NCBI GenBank assembly: GCA_050084515.1
Contig: CM114271.1
Span: forward strand, 35,650,001-35,714,000
Length of the DNA stretch: 64,000 bases
DNA from: Blasia pusilla
Lineage: Eukaryota; Marchantiophyta; Marchantiopsida; Blasiales
Reading direction: 5' to 3'
Part shown: positions 1-11,022 of the stretch, piece by piece
How the letters are laid out: each line of letters begins with the position of its first letter
Position numbering within the stretch: position 1 is the stretch's first letter
The notes under the pieces: model-generated
Database searches by the model: none
Told to the model about the DNA's origin: nothing
What the model saw: the letters and a program-made list of their open reading frames with translations, nothing else
Translations under genes and position numbers: made by a program

Positions 1-2870
1 TAGGAATTGACCCCTCTTTCGCATAAATATGATAATCAATATTAGTTTTGGATTTCAAATCCTAATAAGATATCTTTTTAAGATATTAGTGCATAGTGTT
101 CCATATTGCTTGCTTTAATGAAGTCCATATTATAAAACCCTATTTCTAAAAATACTAGTTGGGACTAGTGTAAAACAAGAGTCTTATTACTCGTAAACCA
201 TATGTAAACGAATGTAGTACCTTAGGTGAGATGGGGATTTTTTCATAGATTTCTATTAGATGTAGGATTTGATACATGTTCATATCCCAACCACATGTAG
301 CTCATTTAATAATACAAACATTGAGTTGATATGACTACATTTTGGGGGAAATTTATGAGTCCTTTTGGCTACAAAGCAATTGAAAAAAGCTCCAAAGTAC
401 TCTCATTTTTTTATTGCTACATTCGCAAAATACTTGTATACTACTCGTAACTTGCAAGCAAAAAGGGTTGCATTCTTACATACATAATACGCTCATAAAC
501 CACCGCCAAAGTAATCGAAAAAAAGAGGCTACTATGAGTACTAATTTTTTAAAGTCTCTTATGATTTCTAGGAGTCTCTAAGCCTTTGGAAAGAACTTGC
601 AAAATTTTCCACCACTATGTAAGTACGTGCAATTGTGTATTACATTCCTTAAGCACACACCCAATCTTCCAATCGTTTATGAGTCTTGATAATATTTTTC
701 TCCAAACTCATGAAGCACTCACAAAATTTTCCACTACATCATGAGTCTACGTAGGCGGATTTTTTTCTTGAGTAGGAATTTTTCGGATCCCTTTCTTGAA
801 TGTATTTTTTTTCTTTTTATGTGTTCTTGCCCACACCTATGTTTTTGTTATATCCTAGCCACCTACAATAGGTCAGGTAGTAGGGTGCTTTCCCACTTGA
901 CAACATAATACATGTATTTTTCTCCTCACCATTTACCTCTTTGCATGGTTGAGATTTCAACATGTTTTGCGCATAAAAAAAAAAAAACATGTTAGTAATT
1001 AAGCATGATAATTACTGGCAATGCAAGAACTTCTTATCTTCAAAATATGTCAAAAATAAGGATTTAGGCCACATACCAAATAATAACTTGGTTGGCAAAG
1101 ACACTCTTGTAGTCGATGGACCCCCCTTGACTACAAATGGTATTCATCTTGAGATACATAACATGTGTATAGCCATAACGCAACATAGTTAGTATGAAAA
1201 CCATATACAACTAGGACAAAAAAATACTTACTTGAAATCTTTGCTCCTTTTACTCCTTATCCCTCACCTCACTTTCAATCACCATGCTATAAGTATTTTC
1301 AAAATAAAGAAAAAAAGTTTGAAATTAAAAGACACGACTTAGCCATACTAGAAAAATGAAACTACTTTGAGAATAGTTGAAGTAGTCTTGGAAAGTTATG
1401 AGAAAATTGTTAAAAGTGAGGAACTATGGCGAAGGAAAGGGGATGTATTGATCGGTTCGGAAGTCTATGAGGATGTAGTAACTCCCATTTGTGACTATCT
1501 TTTTTTGAGTTAGTGAAAGTCCTGCAAGTGTAAGGACTCCAAAAACATTTCTTCCTAAATCAATCAAAAAGGGCTTGAATCCTTTTTTTAAACATATGGC
1601 TACTTACAAGTATACTATACAAGTTATGGATTAGTGCTTTGCAAGCATGTGTACTCATACTTGTAAGTGAATTCCAAAAATTTTCCACCCACAAATTGAC
1701 ACATATCTCGTCAAACACTTACAAGAGACTTAAAAATACCCACACAAAGTGGAATTGCAAAGTAATGGCAAACTCAACAAATTACCCCTAGCATTTGTGT
1801 AGAGTGATGCTCTATGAATTTTGCAAAACGTTTAAACTTGTGGACAACGTAAGAACTTTACAAAAATCACATCTTATTAATAAGGGTGATAAAAAATAAT
1901 ATAATGAAATATGAATTCTTTTCTCACAAATCGGAAATCCAAAATTCTATTTCAATTAAAAATTGTCACCTTAGGAGAGGAGCACTCAAATAAGCTCCTT
2001 GGTGGATGTCAACGTATATAGATTCACCAATAAACCACATATCTTTGAAGGGGGTTACTATATATTATAGTATGATGTGTTTGCATTGAAGGAGCATGCC
2101 AAATAATATAAGAACCATGTGTGTATAGAAAAAATAAAAATCCCCTCCTGATTTTTGTAATCTTCTCTTCGACCCATATTTCATGGACTACTAGTCTACC
2201 TACACTTGCCAAAATTTTATTAATGATGTAAAATTCTATAACACTATGTCCATCTCTTATACTCTTACATCCATATTCTCTATCATATCTACATACAAAA
2301 AATCTCTTTTTCCTCTCATGCCCAAACGTAGGAAAAATTCAGAACTCATGTTTTCTTTGTGCTTCCACAACTATCTCTTCCTTTTGTGCACACTAGTTTC
2401 AAATTTCCTTGTTGTAAATGGAGAATGTATCCCTTTTTCTTATTTCCATGTTCCATTTCCAACTTTAAACAATACACAATATTTCCCCTTTTTCTTCCCC
2501 TTCTCTTCATATCCTTTCCCAAACTTTTTCCATGTCATCCCCTCCTCTTGTCCATAGTTTGTCACCGGCCCCAATTCTTTCTTTCACTCTACTCCATTAA
2601 GACCTTCTCCATGTACTCTTTTTTTTTCTGTCCACCTTCAACTGCCATCTCTCATTCCATTTTCATGTTCCCAAGTCTTCCCTTCCTGCCTCTTGGTATT
2701 TCCTCTACTGGTTATAGTTATATGCCATCCACCGATGTTTAAACTGAGCTGACATACACATCGGGGGCTTGATTTGATGTGAGTGGATAAGAAGCAACAA
2801 TTCATATAAGAAGGGAGATATGGATACGACACAACTCTGGATTCGTTAAAACATGTGTTATTAGCACTCT
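1..2870. other. AT-rich gene-free tract
   Basis: Nothing recognisable is encoded here. The tract is AT-rich, with a run of A at 974-987 and a pyrimidine-rich stretch at about 2250-2720 that produces short open frames of low-complexity F/S/P/L composition on the plus strand. I judge those frames to be compositional. No terminal repeats, transposase motifs or tRNA-like folds were seen. Confidence 0.6.
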
Positions 2871-2880
2871 CATTATAGGG

Positions 2881-3420
2881 ATGGTGTGTGTGGCCTGGCC
2901 AAGAGAGTCTCAATGGTGGTGGGATGAAATGGTGGCTGGATATTCATGGGTTCTAGAGTTATATGGATGCAATAGAACACTCGATGGCGGTCTAGCAGAC
3001 TAGAGACTTTTAGGCATTCAGTTGAAGATGCTGCTTCGAGTTCCAACACAGATTTCGAATTGTTGCAAAGAAGCACTCCAGAGATTACCCGAACCGAAAC
3101 AGCGGAGAGTGGTAGTTAACTGTGATATGTAACAAACCTGCAGCACACAATCGAAGATAAAACCACTTTTTTTTTTCATGCACGCTCTTTTGCTGTGATT
3201 TCAGAGAGTGTGCCTTCCACATATTCACGCCCAATCATCAGATTCTGGTCCCAAGGCCAACGCTGTGCATTTAAAGAGTTCATCTACTAAAGGTCACAAT
3301 GTCAGCCTTGTGCCAAAATTCGCATCGGAGCTGAAACCAGATAAGCAAATTAGACTTGGTACTCCGCAACCTGCAACTGATTCCACTTGCCTACAGTGCC
3401 CAGAAGATGACTTAGCATGA
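2881..3420 (+). CDS. possible unrecognised exon cluster
   Basis: I do not recognise this. Three short open stretches lie in a row: 2881-3003 (ATG start, 40 codons, tryptophan-rich), 2976-3119 (no ATG, serine/threonine-rich and acidic) and 3208-3420 (70 codons ending in an acidic ...CPEDDLA). A pyrimidine tract ending in ttgctgtgatttcag just before 3204 looks like a 3' splice site, and a GT after the serine-rich stretch at about 3112 could be its donor. The phases do not join cleanly between the last two frames, so a working model could not be assembled. It could be a short gene, the remains of one, or transcribed noncoding DNA. A 76-bp palindrome follows 70 bp downstream. Confidence 0.2.
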
Positions 3421-3489
3421 AAGAAGAGTCTTCGAGCTATCAGCACCAAGATCACTCTTGGTCTCTACCACCTTCAACAAAGGAACGAG

Positions 3490-3565
3490 GGAATGTTCCA
3501 TGTCACTGCACAGGCAGATCAGGGCTCGAGCCCTGATCTGCCAGTGCAGTGACATGGAACATTCC
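3490..3565. repeat. 76-bp near-perfect palindrome, no loop
   Basis: Two 38-base arms (3490-3527 and 3528-3565) are reverse complements with a single mismatch (a/t after ...ctgcac). They meet directly at gctc|gagc with no spacer. The match stops sharply on both sides. Confidence 0.95.
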
Positions 3566-3639
3566 ACGAAGACCCCTAGACTCACCTAGTATCGTCTGCT
3601 ACGCTACGCCTTATGCCTAGGGAAAGGCAAGAAACAACA

Positions 3640-3960
3640 GGACAGGTTCAAGGCCAGAACTTAGTGGCAACCATGAATAGAGAGACCACAGAGGACCACT
3701 GGTAAGTCAGGAAATTGTAGGAAATGATGATGAAAGCTGCGACAAATTGAAGAGGACAGGTGCATGACTAAAACTCAGTGTGAACCATGACTAGAGAGAC
3801 CACAGATTGCGAAATGACAATGAAAGCTGGGACTAATTAAAGAGCACAGGTTCATGGCTAAAACTCAGTGCGGGTCATGAATGGAGAGACCACAGAGGAG
3901 CATGTTTAAGGCAAGAAAAACAATTCAGATATGAAGTTGTACGCCCGGGCTAATTGAAGA
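3640..3960. repeat. three-copy imperfect tandem repeat
   Basis: Copies begin at about 3640, 3754 and 3844, so the units are about 114, 90 and 115 bp. Each has the same order of landmarks: an acaggt(t/g)ca start, then (a)actcagtg or close variant, then catgaa/ct(a/g)gagagaccacag, then a (g)ctaattgaaga-type end. The copies differ by substitutions and small indels. No coding frame is preserved across the units. Confidence 0.75.
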
Positions 3961-4978
3961 CGAGGGTGGTTCCACCATATACTCAACCACCCTGCAAGTA
4001 GAAAACTTCTCTGCATTCTTCCTTCCTCTATTCAGCTTCCTCCTTCAGACATGTGGAAAGGAGGTTTCTACAATTATTGTTGACTTATCAAGCTGTATTA
4101 TAATTAAACCTTGCACCACAAAACCCAGACACACCATATGCTGAAAAATTGGGAACCCAGTGAAGCAAATGGACGTGGTAAACGGACATCCAGGGAAAGA
4201 GACAAAACATCCCACGCAACGACGTGCAATTCTGAATCCGGAATTCACATTCGACCTTGTCCGTTTTCCTTTATTGGTATGGAATAAGGCTGGCAATTGA
4301 TTGCATAAAGTTGACAAGTCGGACAGGGAAGCTAACCAACCAAACAGAAGTGACATTACAAACCTTGTGGTTTAACCAATATCAATGTAAAGATCAAGTG
4401 CTTCATAGTCATCGTGCTCGAAACTACAAAGACCTGTGCAAACTAGGAACATTGGGCAGCTCACGATTGAACAGAGAGACATAATTGACCTAGAGATTCC
4501 AAGATGAGAAGCACATCAACCGTTCACACTGAATCTGACCTACTCGTACATTGAACTGCGCCGATCTTGAACTTGTAGAGATACAAAAAGCGTCACAAGG
4601 CAGAGGGGCCTTGCTTGCTCGTAACGCCAAGCAGGGGCACTTCAAAGTCTGAATAATAGTAAACGACAACAATGTAAGATCCTTGTGACGTCAAAAATTC
4701 ACCTCAATTTGAGAGAATGACCCACGTTTCCTGTTCCTGTCCAATTTATTTGGAGGGAGCTGACTCATCAAGTCCAGCCAATTATCGCACCGCCATCTGT
4801 ATTTGAAGCAAGGGGGGATTTTTGTTCTGACAGTCTTGCCAGATCTTAGACGTTAGGGGTCCATTCCTAGACAGCTGATCTTGACGATGGGGGAATTCTC
4901 ATCTCTCAAGTGTGGGGCTCAAACTGTAATTAGGGAAGAATGTCGCAAACTTACAGTGTTTGAACCACTGACGAGTTC
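3961..4978. other. intergenic / 3' flank of E1-alpha
   Basis: No gene was recognised. The right half is the downstream flank of the minus-strand E1-alpha gene. On the minus strand a strong donor-like gtaagttt occurs at about 4952, shortly after the stop codon, so the 3' UTR may contain an intron; its acceptor was not identified. Confidence 0.4.
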
Positions 4979-6175
4979 TCATCTTAGGGTGACTGTGACC
5001 TCCTTTCTATCCGCTCCAAAGGCTTCAGTATCAAGGCTCTTGGCGTAAACGTGAGAGAAAAGCTCAGAACTGTCTGGTTGAGAGCTCTCCTTGGCTTTGG
5101 CCAGAGCGTCATCGACTTCCTTCTTCGCTTCCTTCTCGATGCTTTTCAAGTCGGAGACGGTTGCAATTTCCTGTGCGATGAGCAATTTCCTAATCCTCTC
5201 GATAGGGTCACGCTCCTGTCGCACACCGGAAATCTCATCCCTGCTACGGTAAGTACTGCCTGGATCGGACATAGAATGACCGTGATAACGGTAAGTATCA
5301 AACTCAATCACAAATGGTCCGTTGGCCAGTGCATAGGACTTAGCGTAAGCGACCGCTTGCTTTACAGCTAAACAGTCCATCCCATCCACTTTAAGGCCAG
5401 GAACGTAGTCACCGCGCTTGTAATACTCGGGACTCTTGGCCGATCGCCACTCCGCCGTTCCCATGCCGTAGTGATTGTTCTCGCACACGAAGATCACTGG
5501 AAGGTTCCAAAGCGCTGCGATGTTCATAGCCTCGAAAAGTTGTCCCTGATTTGCAGCCCCGTCTCCGTACAACGCCATCGTCACGCCCTCCACCTTCAAG
5601 TACTTCTGCGCGAATGCCAAGCCGGCACCTAGAGGTGTCTGCGCTCCCACTATTCCGTTCCCTCCGAAGAAACCCCCGGCTTTGTTGTACATGTGCATAG
5701 ATCCACCCTTTCCGAGCGAGCAACCATCGATGCGCCCCATCAATTCGGCGAAAACTTCATACACAGTCCCTCCTCTGCCCAGATGCGTGCAATGGTCCCT
5801 GTATGCGGTGATAATGCAGTCTTTAGGGGTCAGGGACGCTTCCATGCCGACGCAGACTGCCTCCTGACCATCGTACAGGTGACAAAATCCTCTGATGAAC
5901 TTGGTCTTGTAAAGCGAATCGGCCGCAATTTCCATCCGCCGCATTGTGTACATGCTCTTGAAGAAGCTCATGAGCTCCTCCGCCGACGTCTCCACCGAAC
6001 CCGACGGCGCTTCGCATTTGTGAGCCTTGTACGGCGACGAAATGTCGATCGTCAGGTCCCGCGTGAAAATCCTCTGCACCGCTCCGCACACAGCAGGCCC
6101 TGCTCTCGCTCCGGCCACCCACGCCGGCGCCCCCCTCAGCAGCCCCGACGCGCGACGCCAAACCTGTGACGCCAT
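4979..6175 (-). CDS. E1-ALPHA: pyruvate dehydrogenase E1 component subunit alpha, mitochondrial
   Basis: This is the 398-residue thiamine-diphosphate-dependent alpha subunit of the pyruvate dehydrogenase E1 component. With E1-beta it decarboxylates pyruvate and passes the acetyl group to E2 lipoate in the mitochondrial matrix. Residues 1 to about 40 are rich in R, A and G with no acidic residue before D40, fitting a mitochondrial presequence. The cofactor-binding motif starts at GDG (204-206) and ends at NN (233-234). The phosphorylation-loop segment [20 protein letters not shown] (295-314) is intact, with serines 301 and 303 where the kinase-regulated site lies in this family. Length is normal. 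The ATG at 6175 is the first in frame and gives the presequence. The frame is uninterrupted, so the coding region has no intron, unlike the multi-exon plant homologues I know of; it may be a retrocopy or an intron-poor lineage. No disabling change was seen. The assignment is very secure; only its expression status is unknown. Confidence 0.97.
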   Translation of the reverse strand: MASQVWRRASGLLRGAPAWVAGARAGPAVCGAVQRIFTRDLTIDISSPYKAHKCEAPSGSVETSAEELMSFFKSMYTMRRMEIAADSLYKTKFIRGFCHLYDGQEAVCVGMEASLTPKDCIITAYRDHCTHLGRGGTVYEVFAELMGRIDGCSLGKGGSMHMYNKAGGFFGGNGIVGAQTPLGAGLAFAQKYLKVEGVTMALYGDGAANQGQLFEAMNIAALWNLPVIFVCENNHYGMGTAEWRSAKSPEYYKRGDYVPGLKVDGMDCLAVKQAVAYAKSYALANGPFVIEFDTYRYHGHSMSDPGSTYRSRDEISGVRQERDPIERIRKLLIAQEIATVSDLKSIEKEAKKEVDDALAKAKESSQPDSSELFSHVYAKSLDTEAFGADRKEVTVTLR

Positions 6176-6896
6176 AGCTCAATCTCCTCGTCCGCCTCCG
6201 CACTCCAGAAGATCGCCAGAGAGGAGGACGAAGTGGAAACAGAAGAGAGGAGAGGGAGAGAATGGGGATCCGGAGGCGCAGGGAGTCCTTTGTTTCTTCT
6301 TATACGCAAAACGCACGGGAGAAATCACATGCGTTACAAGAACCCGATTCGCCTGTACAAGAGGACGACCTTATGCCCGCCATTCGGTACAAGAGTCTCT
6401 TTGGACGCTACCCTCATTATTATATCCTACTTTCATCGCTACTGCTTTAATGCTTTCGTGTTTGCTTCTTTTAGGTTGTTTGTGTTTCTTGTCACTAAGT
6501 TTGATTTTTCGAGATTGTTCTTTTTTCTTAGTCTTGGTCTAGTGAGAAAATAGACGACATGAATAAAGGAAGACTAGTGGTAAGAGTGAAGGTAACAATC
6601 ATGTTAAACACGATGTCTTTTTCTTGCTGCCCGAAGAGATGGAAATATTTTCTTGTTTCTCGATTGCCACATGTCAAGCAAAGAAGTGTTTGAAAATCAA
6701 GAAGGCACTCTCCAATGATGATATAGATCGGGAATCCATGCGAGATAATTCCCCTCTTCCTCTTCGAACTTGTTCGCATGTTCTTTCGATGGTTCCCCCA
6801 TATTCATTTATTCAGGTCTTACTTACGCGAATGTGTGGAGCTTTGGAGGAGAGAAGTTTGGACATAGAGGAACGTTGAGTCTTTCCTTATTAATCA
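6176..6896. other. 5' flank of E1-alpha gene
   Basis: This is the upstream region of the minus-strand E1-alpha gene. The first 100 bp are pyrimidine-poor on the plus strand (gaga-rich), so the leader is pyrimidine-rich on the coding strand. Overlapping small plus-strand frames (6027-6553) are antisense shadows or chance. No TATA box could be assigned with confidence. Confidence 0.4.
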
Positions 6897-7062
6897 CTAG
6901 TATAATACCCGTGCTAGCACCCGTTTGTTAATTTGAACTCAGCGGTTGTGTTATATTAATGAAACTTGTTACACGTGTCATAACGGGAGCAGCCCATAAT
7001 GTTTACGTGTCATCACCAGAGGATGGGGTCCTCGAAACCCTGTCCTCTTTTAATTATATAGA
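6897..7062 (-). mobile_element. non-autonomous Helitron, 166 bp
   Basis: Read on the minus strand, the element starts with tctatataattaaaagagg at 7062 and ends with CTAG at 6897. It is preceded by A and followed by T, the expected A|T insertion site. Just inside the 3' end is the short inverted repeat gtgctagcac within a GC-rich block. The first 30 bases align with the 5' ends of the elements at 13622 and 56507. It has no coding capacity. Confidence 0.75.
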
Positions 7063-7990
7063 TTCTATTTCTTTTCCAATCTTAGACTCAATTTATTCAT
7101 CTCCTTAAGGTTGAACCTTAGGATTCTCTATTTTCCAATTAGGTGGAGGTTCCTCAAAGTTTTGTGATCTTTGGACCTCCTCTTTCTATGAATATGCTCC
7201 ATTGAACCTTAAATATAATTACACGTATTGTGTTCTACTTATGGTTTTTTTTATGCTTGTAATCATATTAAAGGATTATTCTTGCTTTTCTTAACCTTTT
7301 CTTGTTCGGAAATAGTAAGGGCATGTTGGAAAGCTTATCTTGAGACACTTCCAATGCACCAAAGATCTTAGAAAATGCATGAGTACAGGCTAAGATATTG
7401 GCCGAAAATGACTGTGAGAGCAATCGGATTGAGGGCCAATTTAAGGGGCCCGACTGTCTTTCCCTAAAGTTAGGGGGACCCCGGAGATCTCCAGAAGTAC
7501 TTGTAAGGGGGAGTCTCTCTTGGAACACGAACCCCACTTTGAGTACCAAACAACGTCTCAAGGGCACGGGATGGAATAGAAGTTTGGCGTTGGAACTTGA
7601 AACCCAAACTTGATCCAAGGGAGTCGACTTTGTACGCCACATTTGGATTCTCACATGTGATTCATTTTGTGTGAGTCTTGGTTAGGGACTCATTGGATGT
7701 CCATCGGACAGTTGAAACCACCAGGCGCGAAACGCCTGGTTCCTAAACTGACCAAAAAGTCTGTCCCAAGTCTTTCGAGACTTGCATGTGTTATAAACCG
7801 CCAAACTAGGAAGGTTGAGCTTGATGAGAGACCAAGACAAGAACTCGAAAAAGTTAGCTTGTTGATTGATCTAGATCCGACTAACCAGAGTGCGTGTTTG
7901 GATGTAGATCAGTGTTGAGAGCGTGACCTACTGAACGCACGCTTCCGCAACAACAAAGATTGATATTCAAGGAGAGTAGGCGCACGACAG
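7063..7990. other. gene-free tract with one small hairpin
   Basis: There is no recognisable gene. A perfect 8-bp stem (accaggcg / cgcctggt) with a 5-base loop lies at about 7719-7739. The end of the tract (about 7955-7990) probably belongs to the upstream part of the copia RNase H region but is frame-disrupted. Confidence 0.4.
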
Positions 7991-8152
7991 AAAGTGCTTG
8001 CAGGAGAAATTGATCTTGTGTATATAGGTACAAATCAGCAAATTGCTGACATCTTTACAAAGGTATAGTCTAGAGATAAGTTTGAGATATTTAGAAACAA
8101 TTTAGGTGTTAGAGATATCGATATGAGCTTGAGGGGGAGTATTGAAGATTGA
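7991..8152 (+). pseudogene. Ty1/copia RNase H C-terminus, broken
   Basis: The frame reads KVLAGEIDLVYIGTNQQIAD followed by IFTKV, a stop, and SRDKFEIFRNNLGV. This is the classic end of a Ty1/copia polyprotein, where RNase H closes with a QxADIFTK-(x)LSRxKFxxxRxxLGV signature. One in-frame TAG (8066-8068) interrupts it, and the upstream part of the domain is frame-shifted and unrecognisable. The stretch is followed immediately by a polypurine tract and an LTR-like sequence, as expected at the 3' end of such an element. No integrase or reverse transcriptase of this element remains nearby, so this is a truncated remnant. Confidence 0.85.
8126..8140 (+). other. polypurine tract of copia remnant
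   Basis: The sequence agcttgagggggagt is the standard plus-strand priming tract of plant Ty1/copia elements. It overlaps the end of the RNase H frame and abuts the LTR start. Confidence 0.85.
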
Positions 8153-8450
8153 GTTACAATCAAGCTCATGAGACACCTGAACTGCTACATTTGGTTCTCA
8201 CATAAAGTAGGGAATCTTAATCTTGGTTAGTCAGTTAAGCGCGATTATCTTAACTAGGGTTAGTTAATCACAGTTAGTCTAACTTTAGACTATGGTTAAG
8301 ATTAGGATTAGGGTTGCTTGTACATACCCTATATAATTGAGAAAGGGACCAACCTCCACTCATTCTCTCATTGTAAAATTTCGTTCTCCACGGTGGTGTG
8401 AGTGTGAGAGCCGTTTCCCACCAATTATGCTTCTTTAGCAGTTTTCTACA
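8143..8450 (+). repeat. 3' LTR of Ty1/copia remnant (approximate ends)
   Basis: The LTR begins with TG directly after the polypurine tract. It contains a TATA-like ccctatataattgag at about 8327-8341 and a downstream ctcattctctcattgtaaaat that could be the transcript start or R region. The right edge is set at a CA near 8450 and is uncertain. A similar cactcattctctctttgtaa string occurs at about 16265, hinting at a related LTR there. A ttggtgcccaac string at about 8482 resembles a primer-binding site, but no second element was defined. Confidence 0.6.
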
Positions 8451-10889
8451 CCAAAGAGGCGGAGAGGTTAAGTGCATTTGGTGCCCAACAAGGTATTTAC
8501 TTGGAGAGAGCGTATATGGATCTTAAGACGTCTAAGACGGAGAAGCCCACTATTGCAGAGACAACTCTACTAGAAAGATTTAGTGTAGAATAAAAAAATA
8601 CTCAACGTCTTTTTAAGTGACGTGATAGTTTGGTGGGGACGATATAGGTAGTGCCACATGGATGTATGTGGATTTTTAAGAAGGATGCAGTACTAGGACA
8701 TGATCTTGAGGATACTTTAGGCTCAGTTTTATTCGGAACCATGTATCATTTTATAGTAAACCAAACCCTTGGATTTAGTGAAGATATTTATTATTGCGTA
8801 AAGGTGTTTAAGGAAGCATCTTGGTTATATTCAAGACAATCAATGATGCATGAAGAGATGTTTGCAAATATTTTACATTGAGGGATGGTTCTCATAGTGG
8901 GAAGAATGATTGAGAATCCACCGCGTGCCATCTATCCATAGTGGAATGGTAGGCACCTTGAAAATTGGATGCGAGCATGCCATACCTTGAATGGAGGGCC
9001 AAGTTTAGGAGAGTTGCAGAAGATGAGATCTCTCGCAATGGCATCACATATCATCCAACTTGTGGTTACTCTACTTATTACCATGTAGACTATCCACAAG
9101 CGTGGGGTTCTTACACTGACCTTCATGCTAGGAACATTTTCGTCCACTTTGCATCCAACTTTAGGCCACACATTGGGATTCCAGATTGGGAAAATTCTTT
9201 ATGGGATGATCAATGTTTAGTCTCGCCTCATATGGATGCTTTTTCACACTTCCCATAGTACCTGTTGTCTCATATGTTAAAGAATGCTCATTACGCTAAT
9301 AATTCCAATCATAGTCACCTTTCAAATTGTATAGGTACTTCCACTTGCAAAAATGTTTTTTTCACATATAGACCTCTATTGAGGCCATGTCACCTATGCA
9401 GTTCATGACTCAATAAGAGGTAGTTGTTACACTTAAACTACATGCACTCATGCATGTAGGCTTGTATCCATCCCGCAATGGCTTGTAGAGGGCTTGAGAT
9501 AGGCCTGCATTGGGGGGGTTCCAAGCTCTCACCCAACGCGCAAGGCCCATAGAAGGTATCCTTGGGGCCCGCGGTTGGCCCGCACGGGCAGCCCCCGTGG
9601 AGACGCACATGCCATCAATTATTGCCATGTGGGTAACTATTCCCATGGTGTAGAGACCTCTTCAAGCTCGTGAGGCAAGCGTGGAGTCACCACAGCAAAT
9701 AAAGTCAAGTGAAAATTTTGCTCTTAGAGTGGGGACTTGATATCTTAAGATACCACACTTATTATATGGAAACGTCTAGAGAAGGGTGCAAGAGTGTAAG
9801 ATCTCTTTGGAGGGATCGACAAGGAGGTTAGCTGTAGTATAGCAAGACAATAGATGGATACATCAATCTCTCTTTGGAGGGATCGGCACTAGTTTGGTCG
9901 CTATATTGTATGTAGGAGTGAGTGCCCATTGGGATTTCTCTATGGAGCGTGATGAGGTTACAAGGCATGTCTCACTCCAATTTTTGGAGCACTTGTGCCT
10001 TCTTTTTCCCAACTTGTTACCCACGTCGGCCATACAAGGTTACTAGAGTTCCTTATCGAGGAACATTTCCTTATTGCATTTGGGGGCGTAGGTTTGGATC
10101 ATATGCGGATCATTCATTTGGTCGAAGAAAGTTGGCCTTGTGAAGTAGTTAAGTGCTAGACGAGGTGATAGTTTAGTTGACTCTATAGGTCTATATTATT
10201 TTGGGAGATGATGAAGATCTTGCAACACTTGCAAGAGAACATCAGTCCTATTCTCCAACTTACCTTATGGAGAATGTACTAATCTTGGATGATTCTTGGG
10301 TACAAGTTGTGACACGTATACATGAGGTTGGTGCATAGATAAACCCAACGGTGTTTTTTTAATATGCAAATGTAGGTTCATAAGTACTCTATCCACGTTT
10401 GTGGTGGACTGGCTTAGTGCCACATAAGGTTTTGAGGAGGGCCTATGCAAGAATGGAGTGTCCCTCCAATTTTTTTATGGATTCCATTCTGGATTGTGGA
10501 CCTCCATCAAAAGCAGTAAGGCACAATGATGGACCTCTATTGATAGTGATCAACAGGGTTGGCATGCCATGGGCAGCCTTTCACACCTTTGTGAATTTCC
10601 TCGCTTCCTATGTATATAAGGAGGCCAATTTTGGCTTGGTTTGGGATGACTAGGCACAATGGTTGGTGGAGCCCAACATTGATGAGAGAGAGTATTTAGG
10701 GTGTGATGGGATTCCTCACGGGAGTAACAACAATATTATTACTATCATAGGCTTCCCAATGTCATGTCTTGGGTTAGGCACTCGACTTGAACTTCTTGAC
10801 ATGGATTCTTAGCTTAGGAGTAGGGTTTGGTTTGACATTGAGAGTGCACACATGTGAGAACTATGGTGTTGTGAGAGAGATTGGATCTT
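8451..10889. other. unrecognised AT-rich tract with short ORFs
   Basis: Short open frames at 8651-8881, 8965-9258, 9922-10143 and 10399-10653 on the plus strand show no domain I recognise. Their spacing between a copia LTR and a gypsy-like LTR suggests decayed transposon interior, but this is inference only. A GC-rich patch at 9490-9610 (gggggggttcc, ggggcccgcggttgg) stands out from its surroundings. Confidence 0.35.
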
Positions 10890-11022
10890 ATTTTATTGGA
10901 GATATTTTGGTATTTCTTGTCTCGTTGTTTGAATGCCATGAGTTAGCATGGGATCGTACGTGTTTATGTGTGTGTTCGTTGATAGCCATATATGTTGTAT
11001 AGCGATGTGTATGCGCACGACA
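10890..11022 (+). repeat. short LTR-like sequence, plus orientation
   Basis: About 130 bp match, in reverse complement, the block at 15193-15322; by eye close to nine in ten positions agree, with a two-base gap. The shared homology stops exactly after tgtatgcgcacgaca, that is, at a terminal CA. The last 35 bases also match the end of the gypsy LTR at 60028-60062, again stopping at the CA. This common boundary supports a solo LTR or LTR fragment of a short-LTR element. The left edge is approximate. Confidence 0.6.

Noticed and set aside
5051-6169. Open frames antisense to or out of phase with the E1-alpha gene (for example 5051-5371, 5409-5723, 5693-6169)
   Set aside because: They exist only because the E1-alpha coding sequence constrains codon use; the sense frame has full domain support.
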